Made by a program: the position numbers and the translations under genes. This document shows positions 31,319-41,520 of a stretch of DNA of 64,000 nucleotides, in pieces. A model generated the notes under the pieces. The model ran no database searches. It was not told the origin of the DNA and saw nothing but the letters and a program-made list of their open reading frames with translations. Source of the stretch: Ditylenchus dipsaci (taxonomy: Eukaryota; Nematoda; Chromadorea; Rhabditida; Anguinidae). Location: the NCBI GenBank assembly GCA_004194705.1, contig SADC01000146.1, positions 186,001 to 250,000 on the forward strand, in the 5' to 3' direction. How positions within the stretch are numbered: position 1 is the stretch's first letter; every line of letters starts with the position of its first letter.

Positions 31319-32668
31319 TTACAATTTGTATAAAAATACATTTTTTATTGAGCATACATTGGTTGCACTGTGCGATTTTTTAAATTTGCCGATAAGATTA
31401 GCCATTGTGCCGAAACCTTGATTTGCTGACTCACATTCTTTGAATATTTGCATGATAACCAATTGCAAGGCATGAGCAAAACAACCAAGTCGTAGTGGAA
31501 AAGCGGAGCTGAACACAAGAAGCTAGCATCAAGGAAAGTGGAAATGACAATAACAAAACCCACCGTAGTAAGAACTCAACTTCCTAAAACTGAACTTCAT
31601 TGTTGGCGTCGGCTTCTTGTAGACCTTCGTCTTGCTCTTCTTCATCCACGTATTGATTAGGATCGATATCACCTAAGCTGTACGGAATAAGACAATATAA
31701 GTGCCATCGCTCTAGACCCACTCATTCTAATTTCATTGAAAGCCTTAACCATGTTACTGCCTGCATCAGTCACCACTTTAAAAGCATTTGTAAGAGAGAG
31801 GCCATAGTTGCATAATATCTTCTCAGTCTCTCTTCGAACCAATGCACCAGTATGAGAGTCATTTAATTGTTGAAAACCTAAGAATATGCGACGTAGAGTG
31901 CCAGTAACATCAGCGTAGTGCAGAGTAACTCCTGAAGGTAAGAGATGGTACAACTTCAATGAGAAAAACAGTTGAGACCGAATTTACCCAAATAAGCATT
32001 TTTCATGCCACTGTCAGTCCAGACGTCGCAAGTCAGAGAATATCGTTGCTGCATCTTGCTCAGGTTATCCTTGATATCCTCTTGTAAACTTAGAAACTGT
32101 TCTTGTAAAATACGCTTGAAGGATGCAAAGCTTTTCGGAAGCTTAATTAAAATCACTAGACATAGATAAGCGAAAATCTACAATATTTAAAAAACTTACT
32201 TCAAAACTGGGAGACATTACTTGGAATAGTTTGCGGACGAGTGGATGCATGAAAATATGTATTGGCAACGATGGTATGGATAGAACTGCAGATAAAGCCT
32301 TCTGGATCTTCTTGTACCTAATTATAATTTTAGGGATCGTTGCAACAACAGAAGCTTACAAAATCCTTACTTTTCTTTCGGCTCAATACTATCTTTTGCC
32401 CCAGTTGAACGGATTTGTTTTCTTGGTTGATCTTTGTCTTGGTGCTTTTTTTCCCAATGGCGCATCAGAACTGTCTTATATTTGCTGAATTTCTAAAAAA
32501 AACAGCAATCAAACTTTGAAAATATATAACATCTCTTACCTCGTGGCACTGACTGCACTCCATCTTGATTTCACCGTTTTCTTCTACCTCTGTGAAGCTT
32601 TCCCATATTGGATCACGTTTTCTCTTCTTTGCACTTTTGCTGCCTTGCGATGGTGAATCAGCAGACAC
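31319..32668 (-). pseudogene. hAT transposase with BED zinc finger, C-terminus missing
   Basis: On the minus strand, the first exon (32,668 to about 32,541) has DPIWESFTEVEENGEIK then MECSQC. After an intron ending in TTTTTTTTAG comes KFSKYKTVLMRHWEKSTK, completing a BED-type C-C-H-H finger. Later pieces give SLTCDVWTDSGMKNAYLG (32,060-32,000), ADVTGTLRRIFLGFQQLNDS and SLTNAFKVVTDAGSNMVKAF (31,920-31,730), then CFAHALQLVIMQIFKECES (31,490-31,430): the hAT RNase H-like core in order. The C-terminal dimerisation motif is not found between 31,319 and the word field, where a MITE and other sequence lie, so the gene is likely inactive. Its core is related to the transposase at 23,910-25,574, but the subterminal words differ completely. 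Confidence 0.88.
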
Positions 32669-33064
32669 ATCTAAACAAGTAGATGAGCATTTATAAGAGG
32701 ATAAATGTGAAAAGTAATAAGAAAACTGGCAGTAAAAGAAATAGTTATCAAAACTAGCAAGCTGCCAATAAGACTGGTGAAACTGGCAATTTAAATAGGC
32801 AAACTGTCAATTAGACTGGCAAAACTGGCAATTCAAACTGGTAACTGGCAAAACTGGCAAACTGGCACTGGTAGTTGGCAAAACTGGCAAAGCTGGTAGT
32901 GACACTGGCACTGGCAATTGTTACCAGGTGCCAGTTTTGCCAGTGCCAGGTACCAGTGCCAGCTACCAGCCTGGCAATTGCCAGTGCCAGGTACCAGTGC
33001 CAGTTATGAAAACACTGACCCGTACACATACAGTTTGGCGTACTGTACCGTACAGTACGGTACA

Positions 33065-33312
33065 CTAAAGGCTTGTTTCCAATGAGCGGATTTTCCTTTC
33101 ACTCTCACTCTCACTCTTCATTGGAAACACAACAAACCTTTCACTCTCACTCCCACTCTGCCTTTCACTCTCACTTTCACTCTCAGTGTGTACCCAATGT
33201 GAGAGTGAGAGTGAAAGACAGACTGAGAGTGAGAGTGAATGGCAACTTTTATAAGACTTGAAACTGAAAAAGACTGAGAGTGAGAGTGAGAGGCAGACTG
33301 AGAGTGAATTTT
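33065..33312. repeat. CACTCTCACT / GTGAGAGTGAG word field
   Basis: AAAGGCTTGTTTCCAATGAG next to TAA starts the field. CACTCTCACT words occur in one orientation to 33,185 and GAGAGTGAGAGTGA in the other to 33,305. CATTGGAAACA inside is an inverted end copy. Confidence 0.65.
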
Positions 33313-33424
33313 TTCAATTTTTTTATTTATTTATATTTCTCTCTTTGTATCTCCTGGTATGTTTCTTCACATAAACCTACCTAGGCAAGTCAAGCCTCAT
33401 TCTATTTTTAGTCTGAAGCAACCA

Positions 33425-33600
33425 AACCAAGTGGTCGACCACTTGGATCAAAATTTTTTTTTACTTTTTTCGCGTTCCGAAACCTGTTTTCTGGACTGAT
33501 TCGGGGACGCTGAAGATGGTTTGACAGTGGTAAAATCATGTTTTATCGAGAAATTTTTGAATTATCGTAAATTCTTGATTAAACTTTTCTTAAACTTAAA
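33425..33600. mobile_element. CCAAGTGG-family MITE, left half
   Basis: AACCAAGTGGTCGACCACTT and GATGGTTTGACAGTGGTAAA are present; the second half is missing, replaced by the TIR element at 33,618. Confidence 0.75.
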
Positions 33601-33617
33601 CTTTTTCTTGATTATAA

Positions 33618-34175
33618 AATTATGAACTCAAGAATACGAAAAAAAACTATTGCTGCAAAGCAGAACTCATTTTGCGTGGCTGGCCAGTCTTTTGTTTGTG
33701 GTGCAAAGGGGTTTGATGTACTGAAACAGGGTTAGCGGCAAGTCCGCTTTCACAGAGCAACGTTACAGAGTTTGCCCTCAGTTCTTGTCTAAATTTGAGC
33801 GAAAATTGATTAAAAAGTATCTTATAGAGAGCAAAAATAGACTCTATATGCGTACCTTATAAGGATGTATCTTTTAGAGAGGGTACACTGTACTACCATT
33901 TTAATGCTATTACCTAGAAAAATTACCATCTATCACTACTAAAGTAGCACTACCTATCTGAGTACCACTTTATCGGTACGACCATCAACTCACAATTGGG
34001 GTTCCTAAAAGTCAAGTCGCTGTAAGCACTCTGTAACTTTGCTCTGTGAAAGTGGACTTGCCGCTAATATCAAACCCCTTTGCACCACAAACAAAAGACT
34101 GGCCAGCCACGCAAAATGAGTTCTACTTTGCAGCAATAGATTATTTTCGTATTCTTAAGATCATAATTTTATAGC
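33618..34175. mobile_element. TIR element with about 160-bp arms
   Basis: Left arm: TATTGCTGCAAAGCAGAACT, CGTGGCTGGCCAGTC, GGCAAGTCCGCTTTCACAGA. Right arm: the inverted sequence to 34,172. Between them, about 33,835-33,895, lies a fragment ending GGGTACACTGTA that resembles the Tigger-like family. Confidence 0.82.
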
Positions 34176-34259
34176 GGTGCTTTTCAATTTAGGCAAATAA
34201 ATAGAAAAAACAGTATTAGAAAAACAAAGGGAATGTAGACTTATCAATTAACTAAAACA

Positions 34260-34405
34260 ATTTGCACCCAAAAAGCCGATTTGCAGCAAAAAAAGTATTT
34301 TTGCATCGAAAAAAAAAGTCTTTTTGCAGGAATATTTGAAGCAAGAATATTTGCAGCAAAAAAGACTTTATGCAGCAAAAAAAGTCTTTTAGAAGCAGAT
34401 AAAAG
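34260..34405. repeat. TTTGCAGCAAAAAAAGTC word field
   Basis: Seven imperfect copies of TTTGCAGCAAAAAAAG adjoin the C-run element to the right. Confidence 0.65.
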
Positions 34406-34406
34406 C

Positions 34407-35370
34407 TTTTTCGACGCTACTTTCTTATACCCCCCCCCAAAATCGGACCTACTGTCATATACCCCCCCCCCAAAAACCGACTTTTTGGGAGTGTCTAAAA
34501 ACCATTTTTATGCAATAATTTTGCCATGAAAGGTCCAGAAAAGCAATTAAAATAGGGTTCAAGGGCTGTATTGGGAGGGGAAGGGAATAATACAGGGGCC
34601 ACTTTTTTTTAGCTGCTTTACCATGTTTTTCAACTCGGGCCGTGGCAAAAATAGACTCTATATGCATTTTATGATCAAGTGTACTTCTCGGAATCATGTC
34701 TAAGGTAAGTGCGTGCACGCATCTCTAACTCTCAAGCCCCCTGCGCCCCCTTCGGGGGCGCAGGGGGCTTGGGGGTTTGGAGTTGAGATGCGCACACCCA
34801 CATACCTTAGACACAAATCACTCGAAAGCGACTCTGGATGCATGAAAAAACATGCATACCAGAGTTATTTATGCGGTAGGCCCCAGTATTCAAAACTATG
34901 TTCAACATCTTTGATTTTACGACCGAAAAGGGTTTCCCCCCTCTTCAGGCCTGGGGCTACGAGCCAGAGGCTCAGCCGCCCAAAATTTACACGACAGCCA
35001 TCAAGTCCACCCGGCTGATCGGTCCGATCATTTCGAGTAGTTATACTTTTACGTGCACCACAAGTGGCTGGGTTTGAAAGTGACTTCAACGCTAAGAGAA
35101 TTAATACTCTTTGGTACTTATAGGCACTATAGAAGTGGCCCCTGTATTATTCCCTTCCCCTCCCAATACAGCCCTTGAACCCTATTTTAATTGCTTTTCT
35201 GGACCTTTTATGGCGAAATTATTGCTTAAAAATATGTTTTGACCACTCCTAAAAATCTTGATTTTGGGGGGGGGGGGGGTATAAGCCAGTAGGTCCGAGG
35301 ATTGGGGGGGGGGTATAAGAAAGTAGCTGTTTTGGGGGGGGGGGGTATAAGCCAGTAGCGCCAAATTTTT
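34407..35370. mobile_element. C-run TIR element with nested-hairpin core, copy A
   Basis: TTCGACGCTACTTTC, then TATACCCCCCCCC, mark the left end, and the inverted form TATAAGCCAGTAGCGCC the right. The subterminal arms (GGTCCAGAAAAGCAATTAAA and onward, about 190 bases) are inverted within the element. The shared core is at 34,665-34,895, followed by a stretch with GGCTGATCGGTCCGATCA. Copy B is its mirror image 190 bases away. Confidence 0.85.
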
Positions 35371-35562
35371 TTCATTAATTTCGTTGTCGTTGGCATTGTC
35401 GTAAATCCCCTTTATAAAACATTTCTTCCAACGACAACGACGACGACAACGTTTGTGAATGAGCCATGAGCCGCAAACAAAGAAACCAGATGCTTTTTAG
35501 TTGAAAATTTGGGCAACGAATAACCTAATTTTCTGCTCATTCGCAAAAAGTATAGGAAAAAG
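35371..35562. repeat. Spacer with CAACGACAACGA words
   Basis: CGTTGTCGTTGGCATTGTCG and CAACGACAACGACGACGACA face each other across the middle of the A/B pair. A similar pair is at 36,652-36,715. Confidence 0.65.
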
Positions 35563-36525
35563 CGGCGCTACTGGCTTATACCCCCCCCCCAATCCTCGGA
35601 CCTACTGGCTTATACCCCCCCCCCAAAAATCAAGATTTTTAGGAGTGGTCAAAACATATTTTTTAAGCAATAATTTGCCATAAAAGGTCCAGAAAAGCAA
35701 TTAAAATAGGGTTCAAGGGCTGTATTGGGAGGGGAAGGGACAAAACAGGGGCCACTTCTATAGTGCCTATAAGTACCAAAGAGTATTAATTCTCTTAGCG
35801 TTGAAGTCACTTTCAAACCCAGCCACTTGTGGTGCACGTAAAAGTATAACTACTCGAAATGATCGGACCGATCAGCCGGGTGGACTTGATGGCTGTCGTG
35901 TAAATTTTGGACGGCTGAGCCTCTGGCTCGTAGCCCCAGGCCTGAAGAGGGGGAAACCCTTTTCGGTCGTAAAATCAAAGATGTTGAACATAGTTTTGAA
36001 TACTGGGGCCTACCGCATAAATAACTCTGGTATGCATGTTTTTTCATGCATCCAGAGTCGCTTTCGAGTGATTTGTGTGTAAGGTATGTGGGTGTGCGCA
36101 TCTCAACTCCAAGCCCCAAACTCCCTGCGCCCCCGAAGGTGGCGCAGGGGGCTTGAGAGTTAGAGATGCGTGCACGCACTTACCTTAGACATGATTCCGA
36201 GAAGTACACTTGATCATAAAATGCATACAGAGTCTATTTTTGCCACGGCCCGAGTTGAAAAACATGGTAAAGCAGCTAAAAAAAGTGGCCCCTGTATTAT
36301 TCCCTTCCCTCCCAATACAGCCCTTGAACCCTATTTTAATTGCTTTTCTGGACCTTTTATGGCAAAATTATTGCATAAAAATGGTTTTTAGACACTCCCA
36401 AAAAGTCGGTTTTTGGGGGGGGGGGGGGGGGGGTGTTATGACAGTAGGTCCGATTTTTGGGGGGGGGGGTGGGTATAAGAAAGTAGCTTTTTGGGGGGGG
36501 GGTATGAGCCAGTAGCGTCGAAAAT
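35563..36525. mobile_element. C-run TIR element with nested-hairpin core, copy B (inverted)
   Basis: This is the reverse complement of copy A at nearly every base, differing mainly in the lengths of the C and G runs. The core is at 36,005-36,235. Open frames on both strands in A and B mirror each other and are not genes. Confidence 0.85.
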
Positions 36526-37030
36526 TTTTCTTCAAAATCAGACAAATTTTGCATTTTAAGTCAGAATTTTGAGGATTAACTATATTCTCCACACGTTTTC
36601 GCTCCAAATCTTGACTGAAAATGCGAAATTTATCCAATTTAGAATAAAAAATTTCGTTGTCGTCGTCTTTGGCGAAAAAATGGTTTTACAAAAAAATTGC
36701 AACGACAAGGACAATGTTTGTAAATAAGCCATTAATGAATTTCATTTGTCGATGATAAGCACTTCTAGAGCACGAAGAGAAATACATAACTTATGATTGA
36801 TTTATCATAGCGTGAGTCACCGTCATTTGGGCGACGAAGTAGAAAAAATTTAAAAACAAGTGTGTTCAGGGGTGGTCGCGAACTTTCTGAACAAAAGCAT
36901 CGAGGAAAACTGATCGCAAAATAAGTTTTGGAAAAGACGCCCGAATAAGGCGGAAAAAATTATTCAAACGTGTGCAATTCTAAAGGCAGTGCACGATGAG
37001 TATGGGACTGAGTGCGAGATTTGGGGTGTT
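36526..37030. other. No gene recognised
   Basis: Apart from the AACGACA words at 36,652-36,715, no feature is supported. Confidence 0.4.
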
Positions 37031-37031
37031 T

Positions 37032-37632
37032 TTAAAGGGCCATTGCTGTCTACGACAACGGTTGTCCCCCGCCAATTCAAATTTTTGCTTTATCGTTGGA
37101 TTTACGTACGAATTTTTTAACTTGGTTTCTAAAGCTCCATTCATACTTCCGCGGGACACGGGACAATTTTTCAAACACGTTTTTGTCTCTATCTCGACTC
37201 CCAGCCATCATTTTTCACTACTTTTAATAGATCCACAAGGGAACAGACCATTCTCTACAACATAGGGATAACAATCCCTATATTTGTCCCACGGGACATT
37301 GACCTGCGGGACAGCCTAAAAACCGTTTTAGATACTGATCATGGCAAATCTGTTATCCCTATGTTGTAGAGCATGGTCTGTTCCTTGTGGATCTATTAAA
37401 AGTAGTGAAAAATGATGGCTGGGAGCCGAGATAGAGACAAAAATGTGTTTGAAAAATTGTCCCGTGCCCCGCGGGAGTGTGAATGGAGCTTAACAAACTA
37501 TACCTAAAATTTAATTCTAGGCCTTGTTTTTTCAGAAACCAAGCTAAAAAATTCTTACAAAAGTTCAATGATTATTCGAAAAAATTTGAATTGGCGGGGG
37601 ACAATTCAAAACAGGGGGCAATGGCCCTTTAA
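37032..37632. mobile_element. TIR element ending TTAAAGGGCCATTG, hosting a CGGGAC element
   Basis: TTAAAGGGCCATTGCTGTC and GGCAATGGCCCTTTAA are the ends. GCCCCCCGCCAATTC-type sequence (CCCCCGCCAATTCAAATTT) is inverted at about 37,587-37,605. The element at 50,331-50,532 has a related arm. Confidence 0.8.
37133..37490. mobile_element. CGGGAC foldback element with TAA duplication
   Basis: AGCTCCATTCATACTTCCGC and its complement are the ends, with TAA on both sides (37,130-37,132 and 37,491-37,493). Arms of about 140 bases (GTCTCTATCTCGACTCCCAG, TAGATCCACAAGGGAACAGA) are inverted copies. It is related in its ends to 12,381-12,520. Confidence 0.85.
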
Positions 37633-37695
37633 CGCGGGAAGAGCTGTTTTTTTTTTACTTCACTGAAACTTTTTTCTGTTGGTACCACCTGGTAG

Positions 37696-37907
37696 CTAAG
37701 ATTCAGGGCTTCAAAATCAGCTATTGACGAGCAACATTTGATAATAATAATTAGCGTAAAAATGGTTAGGTCCGCACTCATTCACGCACTCGTCGAGGTA
37801 CTCGTCCGGGTGTGGGCCTGAGTGTGGTTCGAGTGCGGACCTTGGCATTTTCACGCCATTTTCATATTTTCATGTCAATAGCTCATTTTGAAGCCCTGAA
37901 TCTTACA
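37696..37907. mobile_element. TA-flanked MITE with CGCACTC words
   Basis: AGATTCAGGGCTTCAAAATC and its complement are the ends. The middle has GGTCCGCACTCATTCACGCA and GAGTGCGGACC. Confidence 0.82.
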
Positions 37908-38044
37908 CGGGAAGTGCACAAACTTAAGGTGGCGTTCAGATAAACTTTATACACCATTTGGAAGCTCACTGCCTGCCTATCACGCTCGCCAATTTTCCCC
38001 ACGATCAGTCTACGTTGAGAAAATCGACTTTTTAAAATTAGATT

Positions 38045-38309
38045 TTATTTGTGTACATTATGGTCTAGTTTTGTCTTATCTTCTCCATTACTAGCGTGGT
38101 CACGGCTTTTCAAAACGCCCGGAAATGTTTCTTTTAGCTTTTCAAGCGAATTTCGCGGGGAATTAAGAAATTCCTCAAACTTGACTAGAATAACGTGTTT
38201 TAGACTTAAAATGGATTCTAGTTTGCTAAATTCTGTATTTTTGAAAATTTGATTTGTATTTTCTGAAATAGAGATCCTCAGCTTTCGTTTGGTATATAAC
38301 TCACCCTCT
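38045..38309 (-). CDS. Candidate terminal exon of an unknown gene
   Basis: After an acceptor-like TTTGTATTTCAG on the minus strand (just above 38,309), the frame runs EGELYTKRKLRISISENTNQ, IFKNTEFSKLESILSLKHVI, then LVKFEEFLNSPRNSLEKLKE and onward to a stop at 38,045. AATAAA overlaps the stop, as expected for a short 3' UTR. It is hydrophilic with helical character; no family was recognised. Upstream exons would lie beyond 38,440, where a word-type element is inserted. Confidence 0.4.
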
Positions 38310-38440
38310 GAAATACAAACCTCCGCATCGACACACAAAAATAAGTTTCATGTACTTTTTTTTTGTCGTGTATTTGACCTAAAATCTGGACTTTCGTCTG
38401 ACTTTTATTCAAAATGCCCTGAAGTTCTGATATTGATGAC

Positions 38441-38690
38441 TAGGGTTGTCGACTCGATGCGTCAAATTCGACTTTTCACGTCGAAAAGTCGAAAATTTTT
38501 GACTTTCGACGTTCGACTCGAGTCGACGCGTCGAAAATTTCGACTTTCGACTCGACGCGTCGAAAATTTCGACTTTCGACTCAACGCATCGATTCGAAGA
38601 TTTTGACACGTTGCCTTTCGTCTCGACAAGTAAAATTTCTAACTTTCCAAAACAAGATTTTTCCTCCGATGCAGTCGAATAATGATGACT
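38441..38690. repeat. TCGACGCGTCGAAA word field of a hAT-like element
   Basis: TAGGGTTGTCGACTCGATG starts it, the same start as the complete element at 44,254. CGACGCGTCGAAAATTTCGA words follow to 38,595. TTGATGAC before it and ATGATGAC at 38,680-38,687 could be a worn duplication, but no right terminal repeat is seen. GTTGCCTTTCGTCTCGACA occurs here and again at 38,789. Confidence 0.65.
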
Positions 38691-38959
38691 ACTAGCTCGG
38701 GGCCGCCTGTCGGTGGACAACCCTCGCCTTGCTCAAGCTGCTAATTAAATTTAATGACAAGCTTGGTCGAGCTGCTAATTTTTTACACGTTGCCTTTCGT
38801 CTCGACACATTTGGACATTTTGGATCACCTCGGACGGGTATAGGACACTTCGTGCTCGAGCCATTTCGTGCCCTAGGACATTTCGTGCCCTAGGAAATTT
38901 CGTGCCCGCCCATTTCGCGCCCTAGGACAAATCGCGCCCGACCTGAGGTTACAGATTCG

Positions 38960-39470
38960 AATCCTGGTGTAGCAGAAACTTTTTTTTCTTGAATAATAGT
39001 CATAAAGTAGTTTTTATTGGACCAGTAAGCCTCAGGGTGGGTAGGAGAACCACCTGGTATCCCTCTTCAATGGCTATCCACCACTACAATCCGAAATTTT
39101 GGTTTTAGCTAAAAGTATGCATAGTTCGTCGGCATAATAGGTCCAGAATGGGCGGCGGACCCACCTAGAGGGTATTGAAACCACATAGAGAGTACCTAAT
39201 CCAATTGGAGTGCACCCTATTCACCTGGAGGGTACCCAATTAATTTGTAGGGCACTGAAACCATCTGGATGCTATTTAAAGGTGATCCAATCTACCTCAA
39301 AGACATTCAGAGCTACTGAAGGGTGCCTAAACCATCTGGGGTGTGCTGGTCTTTAACCATGAAGCGGCCAAATACGCTTGATTTCGTCGGCACAAAGGGT
39401 GTGAAATAGGCTTTGCACCCACAGGGGTTCGAAACATCAACCTCGGTTTTGAGAGTGGTCGACTAAGTGG
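38960..39470. repeat. Degenerate GGGTACCTAAACCATCTGG repeats
   Basis: Imperfect units such as GAGGGTATTGAAACCACAT, GAGAGTACC and CATCTGGATGC fill about 39,160-39,340, similar in character to the 14-bp minisatellite at 52,385. Nothing else is seen. Confidence 0.45.
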
Positions 39471-39777
39471 TCGCCCACCTGGAGCAAATTTTTTTTTACT
39501 TTTTCGGGTTCCAAAACCTTTTTCTGGACTAATTCGGGCATGCTGAAGATGGTTTGACAGTGTTAAAATGTCTTTTTCTCGGGTATTTTTCGAGTATTGG
39601 GAAATAATTAATTTTACCAAAATCAATTTTGGGCAATACTCAAAAAAGACCCGAGAAAACGGCATTTACCACTGTCAAACCATGTTTAGCGTACCCGAAT
39701 CATTTCAGAAAACAGGTATTGAGACGAAAAACATAAAAAAAATTGCTCCAAGTGGACGACCACTTGGTTTAGTTGGT
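39471..39777. mobile_element. CCAAGTGG-family MITE
   Basis: GATGGTTTGACAGTGTTAAA pairs with TTTACCACTGTCAAACCATG; the ends are TAAGTGGTCGCCCACC and GTGGACGACCACTTGG. Confidence 0.85.
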
Positions 39778-39820
39778 GCGTGGATCATCCCGTATAACTA
39801 AGGCTGGATTATAAAAAAAT

Positions 39821-40538
39821 TTGGCGCTACCGGAGTATACCCCCCCCCACCAAATGGAATTTTTTTAAAGTGTTTCCAAACACCCTATTTCGACTCAAAA
39901 TCGCCTCAGAAGTTCAAAAAAGGCATTATTTTTGAGTTTTGGTCAATAAAAAATCGATTTTTCAGACCACCCAAAATTAAATTTTTTTGACCATTTTTAA
40001 AGGGACTTAGGGCTGTTTTGGGGTGGGTAGGGACCACAAAGAGGCCAATTTGTTCCAAAAGGAAGATGTTGAACATAGTTTTGAATACTGGGGCCTACCG
40101 CATAAGTAAACTCTGGTATGCATGCTTTTTCATGCATCCAGAGTCCCTTTCGAGTGATTGGTGTCTAAGGTATGTGGGTGTGCGCATCTCAACCCCAAGC
40201 TACCAAGCCCTGCGCCCCGAAGGTCGCAGGGGGCTTGGTTGGTTAGAGATGCGCGCACTCACTTACCTTATACATAATTCCGAGCAAGACTCTTGATCAA
40301 AAATGCATTAAGCGACTTTTTTTGCCCAGTCCCATGTTGAAAAACAGGCTAAAACAGTCATATGGTCGAGATTTAAAAATGACCAAAACTCGATTTTTTT
40401 TTATTGACCAGAATTCAAAAATAATGCCTTTTTTTAAATTCTGAGGCGATTTTGAGTCGATATAGGGTGTTTGGAAACACTTTTGAAAAAATACCATTGG
40501 GGGGGGGGGGGGGTATACTCCGGTAGGGTCGAAAATTT
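39821..40538. mobile_element. C-run TIR element with nested-hairpin core
   Basis: TTGGCGCTACCGGAGTATAC plus a C-run and the inverted G-run plus TATACTCCGGTAGGG are the ends. Arms contain AAGTGTTTCCAAACACCC. The core is at 40,080-40,315 with a CCTGCGCCCCGAAGGTCGCAGG stem split by a mismatch. Confidence 0.85.
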
Positions 40539-40684
40539 AATTATGGGAGTTCTTCACGAGACAAAAAATGCGTTTGTCCTAGGGCGCGAAATGGGCGGGC
40601 ATGAAATGTCCTAGGGCACGAAATGGCTCGGGCACGAAATGGACGAACCCCCCTCGGACATTTTGGATCACCTGTCCACTCTCC

Positions 40685-40880
40685 AAATATAACTACTCAC
40701 TCACCTGGTACCTCTACCCTCTCACCTGGTACTCTTACTCACTCTTCTGGCATACCTACTGAGTGAGTAGTACTCATTCTCCTGGCACCCCTACTTACTC
40801 TCCAGTAACCTCTACTCACTCACCTGGTAGCTCTACCCTCTCACCTGGTACTTTTACTCACTCTTCTGGCATACCAAGCA
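40685..40880. repeat. Tandem duplication of about 117 bp, TACTCACTCACCTGG words
   Basis: CTACTCACTCACCTGGTACC through CACTCTTCTGGCATACC (40,690-40,755) recurs at 40,812-40,876 with few changes. Confidence 0.8.
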
Positions 40881-40884
40881 ATTT

Positions 40885-41230
40885 TTCATGAAACATGGTG
40901 CGATTAAAGCACGATGGCGGATGTGGCGGTTGATTGCCGAAAATTACCGAGTATGTTAGGACGGACTAATAAATGCGTTACGCACTTTTTCCGTGGTAAT
41001 CTGGGACTGAAATTAAAGGAGAACGAACTTTGAAAATTTCCAAAACTCCGAACACTTTTTCGACTGCCCTACGACCGGGTACACTTTTTTGTAAAAGTTA
41101 AAAAAGTATGCTTAAACCACACTTTTGAGTACGTCCTAACGGGCGCTGGCCTACCCTTGCCTAAGCCTAAGTCTAAGTGCGCAAAATAACAAAAAAAAAT
41201 CGGAAAAAATTTAAAAAAATTAACAGGAGG
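40885..41230. other. No gene; contains TTAGGC-like words
   Basis: At 41,155-41,180 the sequence GCCTAAGCCTAAGTCTAAG holds three near-copies of GCCTAA. GGCGCTGGCCTACCCT beside it is shared with 12,078 and 16,313. No exon supported. Confidence 0.45.
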
Positions 41231-41352
41231 GACTAGGGTTGACGGCGGTCGCGGTGCGGTCTTTGTTTTGGAAGGCTGTGTTAACCAATTTTTTGATTAG
41301 TTTTTTAGATCCTGTTTTTACGGTTCTGTTCAGTATGAAAAAAAAGGCGCGC

Positions 41353-41519
41353 TCTTTAGAATAATGACGACCACTCCATAAATTGATTCAGTGATTAAAA
41401 CGCGTTGGCGCAACAAAAAATAAGATTTTTTTCGACCACTCCAAAAAAACTTTTTTTGGTTGCGCCAACGCACTTTAATCACTGAAACAATTTATGGAGT
41501 GGTCGTCATTATTCTAAAG
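41353..41519. mobile_element. 167-bp foldback MITE
   Basis: CTTTAGAATAATGACGACCA and its complement bound arms that meet at GTTGGCGCAAC-type sequence. The match is almost perfect. Confidence 0.85.
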
Positions 41520-41520
41520 G

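Larger units (their letters stand above)
30417..33017. mobile_element. Complete hAT element, ACTGGCAA words, duplication ACCCGTAC
   Basis: CAGTGTTTTCATAA and TTATGAAAACACTG are the ends. ACCCGTAC flanks both sides (30,409-30,416 and 33,018-33,025). The subterminal fields are made of ACTGGCAAAACTGGCA and GCCAGTTTTGCCAGT words (30,435-30,700 and 32,720-33,005). It contains a BED-finger transposase on the minus strand and a CCGTATT MITE. Confidence 0.96.
30213..33060. mobile_element. hAT-like element split by a second hAT insertion
   Basis: CAGTGTTTCCGAAAGTAACC at 30,213 starts a field of CCTACATGTAC, CCGTACACCTAC and GTACAC words. It is interrupted at 30,417 and resumes at 33,018 (CCGTACACATACAG, then GTACTGTACCGTACAGTACG). 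The end is nearly identical to that of the element at 23,806. The right end seems replaced by the GTGAGAGTGAG element. Confidence 0.75.
38811..40672. mobile_element. Element with CATTTCGTGCCCTAGGA words at both ends
   Basis: CATTTCGTGCCCTAGGAC repeats at 38,865-38,945 and appears inverted at 40,565-40,640. GGACATTTTGGATCACCT occurs in the same orientation at both outer edges (38,811 and 40,655), which could be target sequence duplicated on insertion. A CCAAGTGG MITE and a C-run element are nested inside, and a box-B-like GATTCGAATCC lies at 38,952. Confidence 0.65.

Noticed and set aside
34455..36554. Several open frames of 60-109 codons, some identical on opposite strands
   Set aside because: They are mirror images within the inverted A/B element pair and their C/G runs; no protein family content.
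41155..41180. Internal telomere or chromosome-fusion scar
   Set aside because: Only three imperfect TTAGGC-like units, embedded in a sequence context repeated elsewhere in the window.
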